Positions 55,341-63,879 of a DNA stretch of 64,000 bases are shown here, piece by piece (position 1 is the first letter of the stretch; the number at the start of each line of letters is the position of its first letter). The position numbers and the translations under genes are program-made. The stretch spans positions 54,253 to 118,252 of the forward strand of contig NZ_JAIXTC010000025.1 in assembly GCF_027484365.1 (NCBI RefSeq), written 5' to 3'. The notes below the pieces were generated by a model that did not search any database, was not told where the DNA came from, and worked only from the letters and a program-made list of their open reading frames with translations. The stretch is from Brevundimonas sp. (GTDB lineage Bacteria; Pseudomonadota; Alphaproteobacteria; Caulobacterales; Caulobacteraceae).

Positions 55341-55376
55341 CAAACGAAAAGGGCGCGCCGATCCCGACGCGCCCTT
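55341..55376 (-). terminator. Rho-independent terminator of clpP
   Basis: A 9-bp stem (AAGGGCGCG / CGCGCCCTT) with a 10-nt loop, followed on the minus strand by TTTTCGTTTG, lies between the clpP stop (55403) and the next gene. Confidence 0.8.
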
Positions 55377-55402
55377 CCCTGTTCAATCGTCGGCGGGTTC
55401 GA

Positions 55403-56044
55403 TCAGACGGTCTTGATGCCGTCGGCCTCGGCCTCGGTGCGCTTGTCGTAGACGTGGTCGACGATGCCCCAGGCCTTGGCTTCCTCGGCAGTCATGAAGT
55501 GATCGCGGTCCAGGGTGCGCTCGACTTCCTCATAGGTCCGGCCGGTGTGGTGGACGTAGATCTCGTTCAGGCGGCGCTTGGTGGCGATGATATCCTCGGC
55601 GTGACGCTCGATGTCCGAAGCCGTGCCCCGGAAGCCGCCCGAGGGCTGGTGCACCATGACGCGGGCGTTCGGCAGGGCGATACGCTGGCCCGCCTCGCCG
55701 GCCGTGAGGATCAGCGAGCCGGCCGACGCAGCCATGCCCATGACCACCGTCGAGACCGGCGACTTGATGTATTGCATGGTGTCGTAGATCGCGAGCGCCG
55801 AGGTCACCTGGCCGCCGGGGCTGTTGATGTACATGCTGATTTCCTTCTTCGGATTTTCCGATTCCAGGAACAGCAGCTGGGCGCAGATCAGGCTGGCCAT
55901 CCCGTCCTCGAACGGGCCGGTCAGGAAGATGATCCGCTCGCGCAGCAGGCGGGAGAAGATGTCGAAGGCCCGCTCGCCACGGCTGGACTGCTCCACCACC
56001 ATGGGAACGAGGTTCGAGGAAATGTAGTCGATCGGGTCGCGCAT
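55403..56044 (-). CDS. clpP: ATP-dependent Clp protease proteolytic subunit ClpP
   Basis: A 213-residue serine protease of normal length. The catalytic triad is Ser107 (MGMAASAGS), His132 (VMVHQPSGG) and Asp181 (LDRDHFM), with the same spacing as E. coli. The oligomerisation region [22 protein letters not shown] is intact. Self-assembles with ClpX. Family members are often processed at the N-terminus. Confidence 0.97.
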   Translation of the reverse strand: MRDPIDYISSNLVPMVVEQSSRGERAFDIFSRLLRERIIFLTGPFEDGMASLICAQLLFLESENPKKEISMYINSPGGQVTSALAIYDTMQYIKSPVSTVVMGMAASAGSLILTAGEAGQRIALPNARVMVHQPSGGFRGTASDIERHAEDIIATKRRLNEIYVHHTGRTYEEVERTLDRDHFMTAEEAKAWGIVDHVYDKRTEAEADGIKTV

Positions 56045-56156
56045 GGAATCTCGCTGATGCAGGGGCCCGCGACTCAGGTCGATCGCGGTTCCGGTCTCAT
56101 ATTGCGGTCCGGCGCAAGCGATACAAGCGGGCGTGGTCTGGAAACCCGCTCAATCC

Positions 56157-57071
56157 CTACTGTTCGCCCTGATCCTCATCGTCCTGGCGGGCCATGCCGC
56201 CGGCGATCGCGCCGACCTGACGCGAGACCTGCAGAGCGCTCAGCTCTGCGGAATAGAGTTCGCGCAGATAGAGCAGATCCCAGTCACTCATGCCCGGGAC
56301 GCCGCCCGGGTCGTCAAAAAGGTTCAGGACGGATTCAAAGCTTGAGACGTCAGATTCGGGATCGACCTGGGCCATGCTGACCATGGCGATATAGTCGCCG
56401 AGCTGTCTGACATCGACCGTGCCGATGCGGTTCACGTCGACGATGACCATGACCCGAGAGATGGCGTTGATGTCCTGGGTGCGCAGCCGGCTGGCGCCGT
56501 CAATGGCGCGCCGCTGCGGCTCCTGGCCTGGAATTCGAACGGTCAGTTCGCCGGTTCGGGCATCGAGCGGCAGGGTGAGCATCCACCAGCGCACAGGGGC
56601 GTCGGAGGTGCGGAAGGCATTCAGGGCGCGGTAGGTCAGCGAAGTCCCTGCGATCCCCGTAATGTAGGCCCTCGGTCGGGCCTCGATGAGACTGCTGGCC
56701 ATGGCCGCCCCGTCGTCGGTGCCGACGATGATCACATTGGCCTTGCAACCGGGCTCGCCGGCCTGCAGGCCAAGTTCGATCACCCGGTCGACGATACGGT
56801 CGACCAGGGCCTGCGCCACCTCCCGCTGCATGTTCACGACGCCCGGACAGATCGCGTCGGTCGTGCGCCAGCGGGCAATGCCGCGCCGGGGCGGCATGAC
56901 CAGAATTTCATTGGTGAAGGCGCGAGCGGCTTCATAGGCCGTGCGCCGCTGCCCCTGGACCTCAATCGTCGGCAATGCCGTTGAAGAGTCCTGCCCCTGC
57001 GCCTGCGGGGTCCCGGCCCCCGCAAGCATCAGAGCGATCGAGAGAGCCGATACCAGCACGCGAAACCTCAC
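56157..57071 (-). CDS. secreted protein of unknown function next to tig/clpP
   Basis: A 304-residue protein with a GTG start at 57071 and a signal peptide (VLVSALSIALMLAGAGTPQA). The exported part has a mixed alpha/beta pattern: FTNEILVMPPRRGIARW, VNMQREVAQALVDRIVDRVIELGLQAGEPGCKANVII, then VMVIVDVNRIGTVDVRQLGDYIAMVSMAQVDP. The C-terminus is acidic and Gln-rich. Two cysteines (in AICPGV and EPGCKANV) may pair. No enzyme family is recognised. It sits 50 bp downstream of tig. Confidence 0.75.
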   Translation of the reverse strand: MRFRVLVSALSIALMLAGAGTPQAQGQDSSTALPTIEVQGQRRTAYEAARAFTNEILVMPPRRGIARWRTTDAICPGVVNMQREVAQALVDRIVDRVIELGLQAGEPGCKANVIIVGTDDGAAMASSLIEARPRAYITGIAGTSLTYRALNAFRTSDAPVRWWMLTLPLDARTGELTVRIPGQEPQRRAIDGASRLRTQDINAISRVMVIVDVNRIGTVDVRQLGDYIAMVSMAQVDPESDVSSFESVLNLFDDPGGVPGMSDWDLLYLRELYSAELSALQVSRQVGAIAGGMARQDDEDQGEQ

Positions 57072-57121
57072 TACCTATACGCGCAGAGACGCTACCGATC
57101 CGCCGGTCGCGCGTGCAAGGA

Positions 57122-58465
57122 TTACTCCTCGTCTTCTTCCTTGAGCAGCTCTTCCTTGGTGATCGGCGTATCGGTCACCGTGGCCTGATCGAAGATCAGG
57201 TCGACGACCTTCTCCTCATAGATCGGGGCACGCATCTGGGCGGCGGCGTTCGGGTTCTGGCGGTAGAAGTCCAGCACCATACGCTCCTGGCCCGGATAGT
57301 TGCGGGCCTCTGCCATGATCGCCTGGTTCAGTTCCTGATCCGTCACGCCGACGTTATTGGTCCGGCCGATTTCAGCGAGCACCAGGCCCAGGCGGACGCG
57401 GCGCTCGGCGATCTTGCGGTACTCTTCCTTGAGCGTCTTCTCGGACTTCTTGGCGTCTTCCGTCGTCAGGTTGCCGGCTTCCTTGTCGGCCTCAACCTGT
57501 TTCCATATGCCGTCGAACTCGGCCTCGACCATCTTTGGCGGCAGGTCGAAGCTGTGGGCCGTATCCAGCTGGTCCAGCAGGGCGCGCTTCTGCTTGAAGC
57601 GGGCGGCGCCGGCATACTGCTGGTTCAGGTTCTGACGCAGCAGGTCCTTCAGCTTGTCCAGGGACTCGAGACCAATGCGCTTGGCGAACTCATCGTCGAC
57701 GACGCTTTCAGCCTCGGCCTTGATGGCCTTCACCTTGATGTCGAAGGTCGCCAGTTTACCGGCCAGATTGGCGGCCTGGTAGTTCTCGGGGAAGGTGACC
57801 TCGATGGTCTTCTCTTCGCCAACCTTGGCGCCCTTGAGCTGCTCCTCGAAGCCGGGAATGAAGCGGTTCGAGCCGATGACCAGGTCGGCGTCTTCGGCGG
57901 TGCCGCCGTCGAAGGCGACGCCGTCCAGCTTGCCGAGGTAGTCGATCGTGACCTGGTCGCCGTCGGCGGCCTTCACGGCCTTACCCTTCTTGTCCTCATA
58001 GGACTTGGCCTGACCGGCAAGTTCCTTCAGGGCCTCGTCGAGGTCCTCGTCCGACGCTTCATACACCGGACGGTCCAGCTTCAGGGTCTTGGGGTCGACC
58101 GGGGTGAAGTCCGGCATGACTTCCAGGGCCATCTCGAACGCCAGATCGTCGGAACCGGCCAGGACCTTTTCCATGTCCGAGGTCAGCTTCATGTCGGCCG
58201 GGGCGGCCGGACGCACCTTGATCTCGTCCAGGGCGGCCTGGCTCGACTGATTGATCGCGTCGTTGACGATCTCGCCCATCATGTCGCGGCCGAAGGTTTT
58301 CTTGACGTGCGAGGCGGGCACCTTGCCGGGACGGAAGCCCTTCAGCTTCATCTTCGGGGCCATCTCGGCCAGTTTGGCGTCCAGCTTTGCGTTCAGTTCG
58401 GCGACCGGCACAGTCACGGTGATGACGCGGCTCAGGCCTTCGGTGGTGTTTTGGACGACTTGCAT
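57122..58465 (-). CDS. tig: trigger factor (ribosome-associated chaperone)
   Basis: A 447-residue trigger factor: N-terminal ribosome-binding domain with the signature GFRPGKVPASHVKKTFG, a central FKBP-type peptidyl-prolyl isomerase domain (about 150-240, VTIDYLGKLDGVAFDGG) and a C-terminal helical chaperone domain ending in an acidic tail. The start at 58465 (MQVVQNTTEGLSR) is the family start; a longer open frame exists upstream. In Caulobacter tig precedes clpP, as here. Confidence 0.95.
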   Translation of the reverse strand: MQVVQNTTEGLSRVITVTVPVAELNAKLDAKLAEMAPKMKLKGFRPGKVPASHVKKTFGRDMMGEIVNDAINQSSQAALDEIKVRPAAPADMKLTSDMEKVLAGSDDLAFEMALEVMPDFTPVDPKTLKLDRPVYEASDEDLDEALKELAGQAKSYEDKKGKAVKAADGDQVTIDYLGKLDGVAFDGGTAEDADLVIGSNRFIPGFEEQLKGAKVGEEKTIEVTFPENYQAANLAGKLATFDIKVKAIKAEAESVVDDEFAKRIGLESLDKLKDLLRQNLNQQYAGAARFKQKRALLDQLDTAHSFDLPPKMVEAEFDGIWKQVEADKEAGNLTTEDAKKSEKTLKEEYRKIAERRVRLGLVLAEIGRTNNVGVTDQELNQAIMAEARNYPGQERMVLDFYRQNPNAAAQMRAPIYEEKVVDLIFDQATVTDTPITKEELLKEEDEE

Positions 58466-58644
58466 GGGACGTATCTGACGCTCTGGGGCGGCGCCGGAAG
58501 GTCGGCGCACGCGAAGATGGGAAATGCAGAAAGGGCCGCCCCTTCCGGAGCGGCGCCTCGAAGCCCGCCCTTATGTCGAGATGGGCTCCAAAGGTCAACG
58601 CGGAGGCTGTTTGACCGGACGCACAGGCTCGCTATGTCGGAGGA

Positions 58645-59358
58645 ATGACCCAGTCCGCCTCCCAGGCCCCCTCCCCCGTCGGCGTGTTCGTGACGCCGGT
58701 GACCCCGTTGCAGCAGAACTGCACCACTGTCTGGTGCACTGCTACCCTCAAGGCGGCCGTGATCGATCCGGGCGGTTCGGTGGACCAGATCATCGCCGAG
58801 GTGGCGCGCCGCGGCCTGACCCTCGACCAGATCTGGATCACCCACGGTCATCTCGATCATGCCGCGGGTGCGGCGGAGATGGCGGAGAAGTCGGGGGCGC
58901 CGATCATCGGCCCGCACCCGGAAGATCAGTTCTGGATCGCGGATCTGCCCGAGCACGGCCAGCGCTGGGGCATTCCCGACGCCCGCACCTTCGTCCCGAC
59001 GCGCTGGCTGGACGACGGCGATGCCGTGACCTTGGGCGAGACGACCTGGGAGGTGGCGCACTGCCCCGGGCACACGCCCGGCCATGTGATCTTCTTCAAC
59101 CGGGCCTCCCGCTTCGCCCAGGTCGGCGACGTCCTGTTCAAGGGGTCGGTGGGGCGCACGGATTTCCCGCGCAGCGACCCGTCCGCCCTGATCCGCTCGA
59201 TCGTGACCAGGCTCTGGCCTCTCGGAGACGACGTGACCTTCGTCCCGGGGCACGGTCCGATCTCGACCTTCGGGGAGGAGCGCCGGACCAATCCCTATGT
59301 GTCTGATGCCGCGGTGGCCCGGACGCCGCTGGTCAGGCCGGCGTCAGGACCGGCCTGA
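58645..59358 (+). CDS. metallo-beta-lactamase-fold hydrolase (glyoxalase II-like)
   Basis: A 237-residue MBL-fold enzyme: TPLQQNCTTVWC at the start, the metal motif THGHLDHAAGA (HxHxDH), then HCPGHTPGHVIFF and GDVLFKGSVGRTDFPRSD and a terminal FVPGHGPISTFGEE. The pattern follows the YcbL-type branch of glyoxalase II-like proteins, which hydrolyse thioesters. The actual substrate is unknown. It is divergent from tig. Confidence 0.9.
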   Translation: MTQSASQAPSPVGVFVTPVTPLQQNCTTVWCTATLKAAVIDPGGSVDQIIAEVARRGLTLDQIWITHGHLDHAAGAAEMAEKSGAPIIGPHPEDQFWIADLPEHGQRWGIPDARTFVPTRWLDDGDAVTLGETTWEVAHCPGHTPGHVIFFNRASRFAQVGDVLFKGSVGRTDFPRSDPSALIRSIVTRLWPLGDDVTFVPGHGPISTFGEERRTNPYVSDAAVARTPLVRPASGPA

Positions 59359-59362
59359 CGCC

Positions 59363-59656
59363 TCAGCGGCGCAGCAGGAGGCCGATCAGGACGCCGACTC
59401 CCAGCGCAAGGACCGTGGCCTTCATCGGCCTTTCCTCGATCCGCGACCTGATCAGGGCCGCCTGTTCACGCGCCCGGTCACGACCGGTCTGGAGATCGGA
59501 TCGGAGCGCCTGACGAACACCCGCGTCGCGGGCGAAGGTGCGACCCTCTGCTTCGGCCATCCAGCGGTCGCCGGCGCGGTCCAGGCGGGCTCGCTGCCGG
59601 TCGCTCTCGTCGACAATGTCCTCGGGGCTGAGGGCGGCGGGATTGATGTCCGTCAT
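59363..59656 (-). CDS. ElaB/YqjD-like (DUF883-type) membrane-anchored protein
   Basis: A 97-residue protein from MTDINPAALS (59656), with a GAGGAG ribosome site 6 bp ahead of the ATG. The body is a charged amphipathic helix (about 10-75), and the C-terminus RPMKATVLALGVGVLIGLLLRR is a membrane anchor. This resembles ElaB/YqjD proteins, which bind ribosomes in stationary phase, but the match is architectural. A long upstream open frame is not coding. Confidence 0.7.
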   Translation of the reverse strand: MTDINPAALSPEDIVDESDRQRARLDRAGDRWMAEAEGRTFARDAGVRQALRSDLQTGRDRAREQAALIRSRIEERPMKATVLALGVGVLIGLLLRR

Positions 59657-59753
59657 CGGAAACTCCTCGGGTTTTGTGATCCGGATGAGTGAACCCGGGC
59701 GGCCCGTGACAGTTCCGGTCTGTGACACCCGTCCACACAGGAAAGCCAGCCCC

Positions 59754-59900
59754 ATGACCGACCCCACGCCGCAGCCCGAAATCACCCCGCCGATGACACC
59801 GTCGCCGCAACCTGAAATCGATCCCGCAGGCACGCCCGACGAGGTGCCGCCCCAGCCCGGCGACACTGATGGAGAGGTCGACAGACCAGGCGCTGACTGA
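59754..59900 (+). CDS. short proline-rich acidic protein
   Basis: A 48-residue frame with AGGAAAG about 9 bp before ATG 59754. It is almost all Pro, Glu, Asp, Thr, with a repeated PQPEI(T/D)P unit (PTPQPEITPPMTPSPQPEID). It would be disordered. It sits between two other small stress-type genes. No function is known; the codon pattern and ribosome site support it, but it is short. Confidence 0.5.
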   Translation: MTDPTPQPEITPPMTPSPQPEIDPAGTPDEVPPQPGDTDGEVDRPGAD

Positions 59901-59996
59901 TTCGCACACTGTTGAAATCCCGGTTGTTCGGAACCGCCACCGGCCTTCGGGGTTTCCCTCTGCAACCGCCAGCATAAAGTCGAAAGGGAGCCTCGC

Positions 59997-60233
59997 ATGG
60001 CCCAAGGTCAGCCCAACCGTCCCTCCGGAGTTTCCAAACGGGGCTTCGCCTCGATGGACCCGGAGCGACAGCGGGAGATCGCGCGCAAGGGCGGCGCCAG
60101 CGTCCCCAGCGAAAAGCGCAGCTTCTCCCAGGACCGCAGTCTGGCCGCCCAGGCCGGCCGGAAGGGCGGCGAAGCCTCGCACGGTTCGCGTCGCCCCGAC
60201 GAGGACACCGAGGCTGAAGGCCAGGCCGAATAG
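59997..60233 (+). CDS. KGG-repeat (con-10/YciG-like) stress protein
   Basis: A 78-residue basic hydrophilic protein with SKRGFASMDPERQREIARKGG and AAQAGRKGGEASHG, the KGG repeats typical of general stress proteins such as YciG and conidiation-10. A strong terminator follows at 60257. Such proteins are usually induced in stationary phase or by desiccation; no promoter element is identified here. Confidence 0.82.
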   Translation: MAQGQPNRPSGVSKRGFASMDPERQREIARKGGASVPSEKRSFSQDRSLAAQAGRKGGEASHGSRRPDEDTEAEGQAE

Positions 60234-60256
60234 CGTCCGGGCCGGGACAACGATGA

Positions 60257-60290
60257 GGGCGGCCGGTGCGAACCGGCCGCCCTTTTTGTT
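60257..60290 (+). terminator. Rho-independent terminator of KGG gene
   Basis: A perfect 11-bp stem GGGCGGCCGGT / ACCGGCCGCCC with loop GCGA is followed by TTTTTGTT, 23 bp after the stop of the KGG-repeat gene. Confidence 0.92.
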
Positions 60291-60360
60291 GGCCGACCGA
60301 CCTGTCGGCAGTCCGACGCCCCTCTCAGGTTCGTCCGTCCGTCCGGACAAAAAACACCCT

Positions 60361-60387
60361 GACGAAACGGACGAAACGGACGAAAAT
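60361..60387. repeat. 9-bp direct repeat, three copies (GACGAAACG)
   Basis: GACGAAACG occurs twice in tandem (60361-60378) and then as GACGAAAAT. It lies in the 330-bp interval between the KGG-gene terminator and the 3' end of the EgtB-EgtD gene. I see no gene in the interval. The repeat may be a slippage product or a binding-site array. Confidence 0.7.
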
Positions 60388-60566
60388 TCGGCTCGCCCTC
60401 TCCACGAAACGAGAGGCAGTAGCTTACACCCGCGCCGGACGAGGGCGCATCCGGACCGCGTCTATGCCCGCCACAGCTGGCCAGATCGCGATTTCGATGT
60501 CGCAAGAAAAATTATCTTCGACGCGATCCGGCGCACTGACGGAATGCCGGGCCCTGCGGATCAGTG

Positions 60567-62726
60567 TCAGGCCGCGAGCAGAACCAGGGCCACCGATGGA
60601 TCAGGACTCTGCTCGAAAGACACCACCCGCCAGCCCGCGGCCTCGGCCATCGCCGTCACGGAGCCCCGCGTGAACTTGCGCGAGCTCTCGGTATGGATGG
60701 TATCGCCCGCCGCAAACGCGATCACCACTCCGCCGATCCGGACCTCCATGTCGCGTGTGGCGCGCAGGTGCATCTCCATACGGGACCGCTCCACGTTCCA
60801 GATCGCCAGGTGTTCGAAGGCGTCGAGGTCGAAGTCGGCGCCCAGGTCCCGGTTCGCCCTGACCAGAAGGTTCCTGTTGAACGCCGCCGTCACGCCCTGG
60901 GCATCGTCATAGGCGGCGACCAGCACGGCCGGATCCTTGACCAGGTCGACGCCGAGGATGAACAGAGAGGACGGCCCCAGTCGGTCCCGGGCATTGGCCA
61001 GGAAGGCCACGGCCTGATCCGGCTCCAGATTGCCGATCGTCGAACCCGGGAAGAAGCCGATCCGACGGCCGCGCCCCAGTTCCGGCAGGGGCGCCAGATT
61101 GAGGAAGTCGCCGACCATCGGGGCCACCTCGAGGTGCGGATACGCCTCCGCGATGGCCGCCGCGGCGGCGTTGAGAGCGTCGGGGCTGATGTCGATCGGG
61201 ACATAGGCCTGCAGGGTCGGAGCCGAGTCCAGCAGGATGCGCGTCTTCTCGCTGGCGCCGGACCCGAATTCGACCAGGACGGCGTCGTCGCCGAAATGTT
61301 CGGTCAATCCGGGAGCCATGACCCGCAGCAGGCCGGCCTCCTGCCGCGTCGGATAGTATTCGGGCAGGCGGGTGATGTCCTCGAACAGGTCCGACCCCGC
61401 GGCGTCATAGAACCATTTGGGCGACACCGACTTCTCCGGTCGCGACAGGCCGGCGACCAGTTCGGCACGGAACCGCGCGGTCTCCAGATCCTCGATCCGC
61501 ACCCGCTCTCCCGCCGGAGCGTCGGAGGCCAGCCGCAGCCCCATGAAGGCCCAGCGCTGATGCGGATAAAAGAAGTTTCGATAGGTAGCGCGGGCGTGGC
61601 CGGCCGGCGTGGCGAATGAGCCCCCGCGCAGAACCCGTTGGTTCGCCATGAATTTCCCGTTGTACTCCGACGCCGTTCCCTCGGTCGGCCTGAAGCCGGG
61701 ATAGGGGGAATAGGCGCTGGCGGTGTGCTGCCAGACCTCATTGAACAGGTTGGAGAAGACGTCCGGGGCCGTTGCGACCGCGCTCTCCCATTCGGCCTCA
61801 GTCGGCAGCCGCTTGCCGGCCCAGTGGGCGTAGGCATCAGCCTCATAGGCGCTGATGTGACGCACCGGGACGTCCGGATCGACCGGCGCCCGCCCGCCGA
61901 GTCCCAGAACCGTCCATTCGTCGTCGTCCTGCCGCCAGTAGAGCGGCGCCGCCCAACCCTCGGCCTTCACCACAGCCCAGCCGTCCGCCAGCCAGAGCTC
62001 GGGCCTGCGGTATCCGCCGTCCGCCATGAACGCCAGCCACTGACCGTTGGTGACAAGGTCGTGGTCCAGCAGGAAGGGCTCCAGCCAGACCCGATGGCGC
62101 GGCCCCTCGTTGTCGAAGGCGAAGCCCGCGCCGTCGTGGCCGATGTCGACGAGACCGCCCTCGAACCGGGTCTGACCGCCCCGCCCCGGCTGCAATGGCC
62201 CGCCCGGGCGCGGCTCGACAGCATAGGCCGCCGGATCCAGCGGCGAGCGCGACATCAGGTTCAGCAGGTCCATCAGGAAGAGCTCCTGATGCTGCTGGTC
62301 GTGCTGCAGACCGAGGACAAACAGATAGGCGGCCAGCGGATCGTCAAAGCCGCGCGCAATGCGTTCGGCCATCCGCCGGTCGATCTCGGCGCGATAGGCC
62401 AGGACCTCGTCCAGCGACGGGCGCGTCATCAGGCCGCGCTCGGGCCGTTCCACCCGCCGCCCGAGGCTCTCGTAATAGGAGTTGAACAGCTGCTGCAGAC
62501 GCGAATCGACGGGTTCGTATCCCGGCTGGGTCGCCAGGATCATCGCCTCGAAGAACCAGCTGGTGTGGGCCAGATGCCATTTGCCCGGACTGGCGTCGGG
62601 CATCGACTGCGCCGCCAGATCCTCGGCCGAAAGCGTCGCCGCCAGGGCGGGCATGGTCGCGCGGATGGAGCGATAACGCCCCAGATCATCCGCCCCGGGC
62701 GAGGCGGCTCGCGCAGTTGCTTTCAT
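60567..62726 (-). CDS. EgtB-EgtD fusion for ergothioneine biosynthesis
   Basis: A single 719-residue reading frame with two complete enzymes. Residues about 1-404 are EgtB: a DinB-like domain with iron ligands in KWHLAHTSWFFE (His51) and QHDQQHQELF (His142, His146), then a formylglycine-generating-enzyme-like sulfoxide synthase domain (KRLPTEAEWE, RVLRGGSFATPAGHARATYR). Residues about 405-719 are EgtD, the histidine methyltransferase: KWFYDAAGSDLFE, EFGSGASEKTR (SAM site), FFPGSTIGNLEP and the substrate segment TESSRKFT. The linker is only about 10 residues near nt 61514. Fungal Egt1 joins the same enzymes in the opposite order. No egtA, egtC or egtE is visible. Confidence 0.92.
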   Translation of the reverse strand: MKATARAASPGADDLGRYRSIRATMPALAATLSAEDLAAQSMPDASPGKWHLAHTSWFFEAMILATQPGYEPVDSRLQQLFNSYYESLGRRVERPERGLMTRPSLDEVLAYRAEIDRRMAERIARGFDDPLAAYLFVLGLQHDQQHQELFLMDLLNLMSRSPLDPAAYAVEPRPGGPLQPGRGGQTRFEGGLVDIGHDGAGFAFDNEGPRHRVWLEPFLLDHDLVTNGQWLAFMADGGYRRPELWLADGWAVVKAEGWAAPLYWRQDDDEWTVLGLGGRAPVDPDVPVRHISAYEADAYAHWAGKRLPTEAEWESAVATAPDVFSNLFNEVWQHTASAYSPYPGFRPTEGTASEYNGKFMANQRVLRGGSFATPAGHARATYRNFFYPHQRWAFMGLRLASDAPAGERVRIEDLETARFRAELVAGLSRPEKSVSPKWFYDAAGSDLFEDITRLPEYYPTRQEAGLLRVMAPGLTEHFGDDAVLVEFGSGASEKTRILLDSAPTLQAYVPIDISPDALNAAAAAIAEAYPHLEVAPMVGDFLNLAPLPELGRGRRIGFFPGSTIGNLEPDQAVAFLANARDRLGPSSLFILGVDLVKDPAVLVAAYDDAQGVTAAFNRNLLVRANRDLGADFDLDAFEHLAIWNVERSRMEMHLRATRDMEVRIGGVVIAFAAGDTIHTESSRKFTRGSVTAMAEAAGWRVVSFEQSPDPSVALVLLAA

Positions 62727-62944
62727 CAGACAGGCTCCAGCGGCGCAAGACGGCCCCCCTTGGGTCGTTCGCGTCGGGCTAACACATCGGTTCCGGTTTC
62801 GTTGCCTTCAAGAAGAGGTTACACGCCCGGCCGCGCGCATGCTGACAGCGTGGTGGCAGCAGACGACGTTGAACCCTGCCCCGAACCGCAAGGTCGGTCG
62901 AGCGCGCAGCGGCCGCACGCGCCATACCGCGACCGCCACGACGG

Positions 62945-63836
62945 ATGAGGACGATGACGACGGCGCTCCACCAATACCATGCCCGGATGCTGAGGGGGCT
63001 GGATCACATCGACCGGCATCTGGAGGGCGATCTGGACCTGGAGGCGATGAGCGGCGTCGCGGCGTTTTCCAAATTCCATTTCCACCGGCACTTCAAGGCC
63101 ACCTTCGGGGTGTCCCCGCACCAATATGTCCAGTTGGCCCGCATGCGGCAGGCCTCGAAACGGCTGGCCGATGGCCAGGGGCGGAGCATCACCGACATCG
63201 CCCTGGACGCCCGCTACGAGACGCCCGACGCCTTCGCCCGCGCCTTTCGGCAGACGTTCGCGCAGTCGCCGTCGCGTTTCCGGAAATCTCCCGACTGGGA
63301 GCCGTGGCTTGCGGCCTTCGGGCCGCTCAACTCAGCCAGGAGCAGGATCATGCAGCCGACTTTCACACCCGATCAGGTGACCATCCGCGATGGTGGCGCC
63401 GACCCGCGTGGCGATGTTCGAACATCGGGGCAATCCCGAGACCCTCGACGTCACCATCCAGAAATTCATCGCCTGGCGCAAAGCCGCCGGGATGTCGCCC
63501 AAGACCCATCCGGTCTTCAATATCTGGCACACTGAGCGGCGGCCGACGAACCCCGCCGACTATCGCATGGAGCTCTGCGTCGGCATCGATGCGGACCAAT
63601 TTATCGATCCCGCCGACGAGACGGTCAGGGAAGGCGAGATTCCGGGCGGTCGCTGCGCTGTGCTCCGCGTGACCGGCGACACCCACAACCTGGAGCCCGC
63701 CGCCCTCTATCTTTACCGAGACTGGCTGCCGCCCAGCGGCGAGGAGATGCGCGACTTCCCCATCTACTGCCAGCGCTTCTTTCTGGACGAACCCGAACTG
63801 GGCACGGCGGCGGAACTGCACCTGCCGTTGAAGTAG
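62945..63836 (+). pseudogene. AraC-type regulator with GyrI-like domain, split by a frameshift
   Basis: The first frame (from 62945) encodes an AraC helix-turn-helix: LEAMSGVAAFSKFHFHRHFKA and DIALDARYETPDAFARAFRQTF. It reads correctly to about 63388, then continues out of frame to 63535. The GyrI-like ligand-binding half (MFEHRGNPETLDVTIQKF ... FFLDEPELGTAAELHLPLK) resumes one frame over from about 63390 to 63836. Deleting one G in the GATGGTGG near 63388-63396 restores a continuous protein of the usual AraC-GyrI arrangement. This is either a real inactivating indel or a sequencing error. Confidence 0.8.
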
Positions 63837-63879
63837 GACAGCTTCCGCCCCCGCAGGTCACGGGGGCAGAGGCCCCCAC

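Noticed and set aside
63862..63877. A 6-bp GC-rich hairpin (GGGGGC / GCCCCC) between the AraC/GyrI remnant and the acyl-CoA dehydrogenase end.
   Set aside because: No T-run on either side, so it does not meet the usual terminator pattern. Short GC hairpins occur by chance at this GC.
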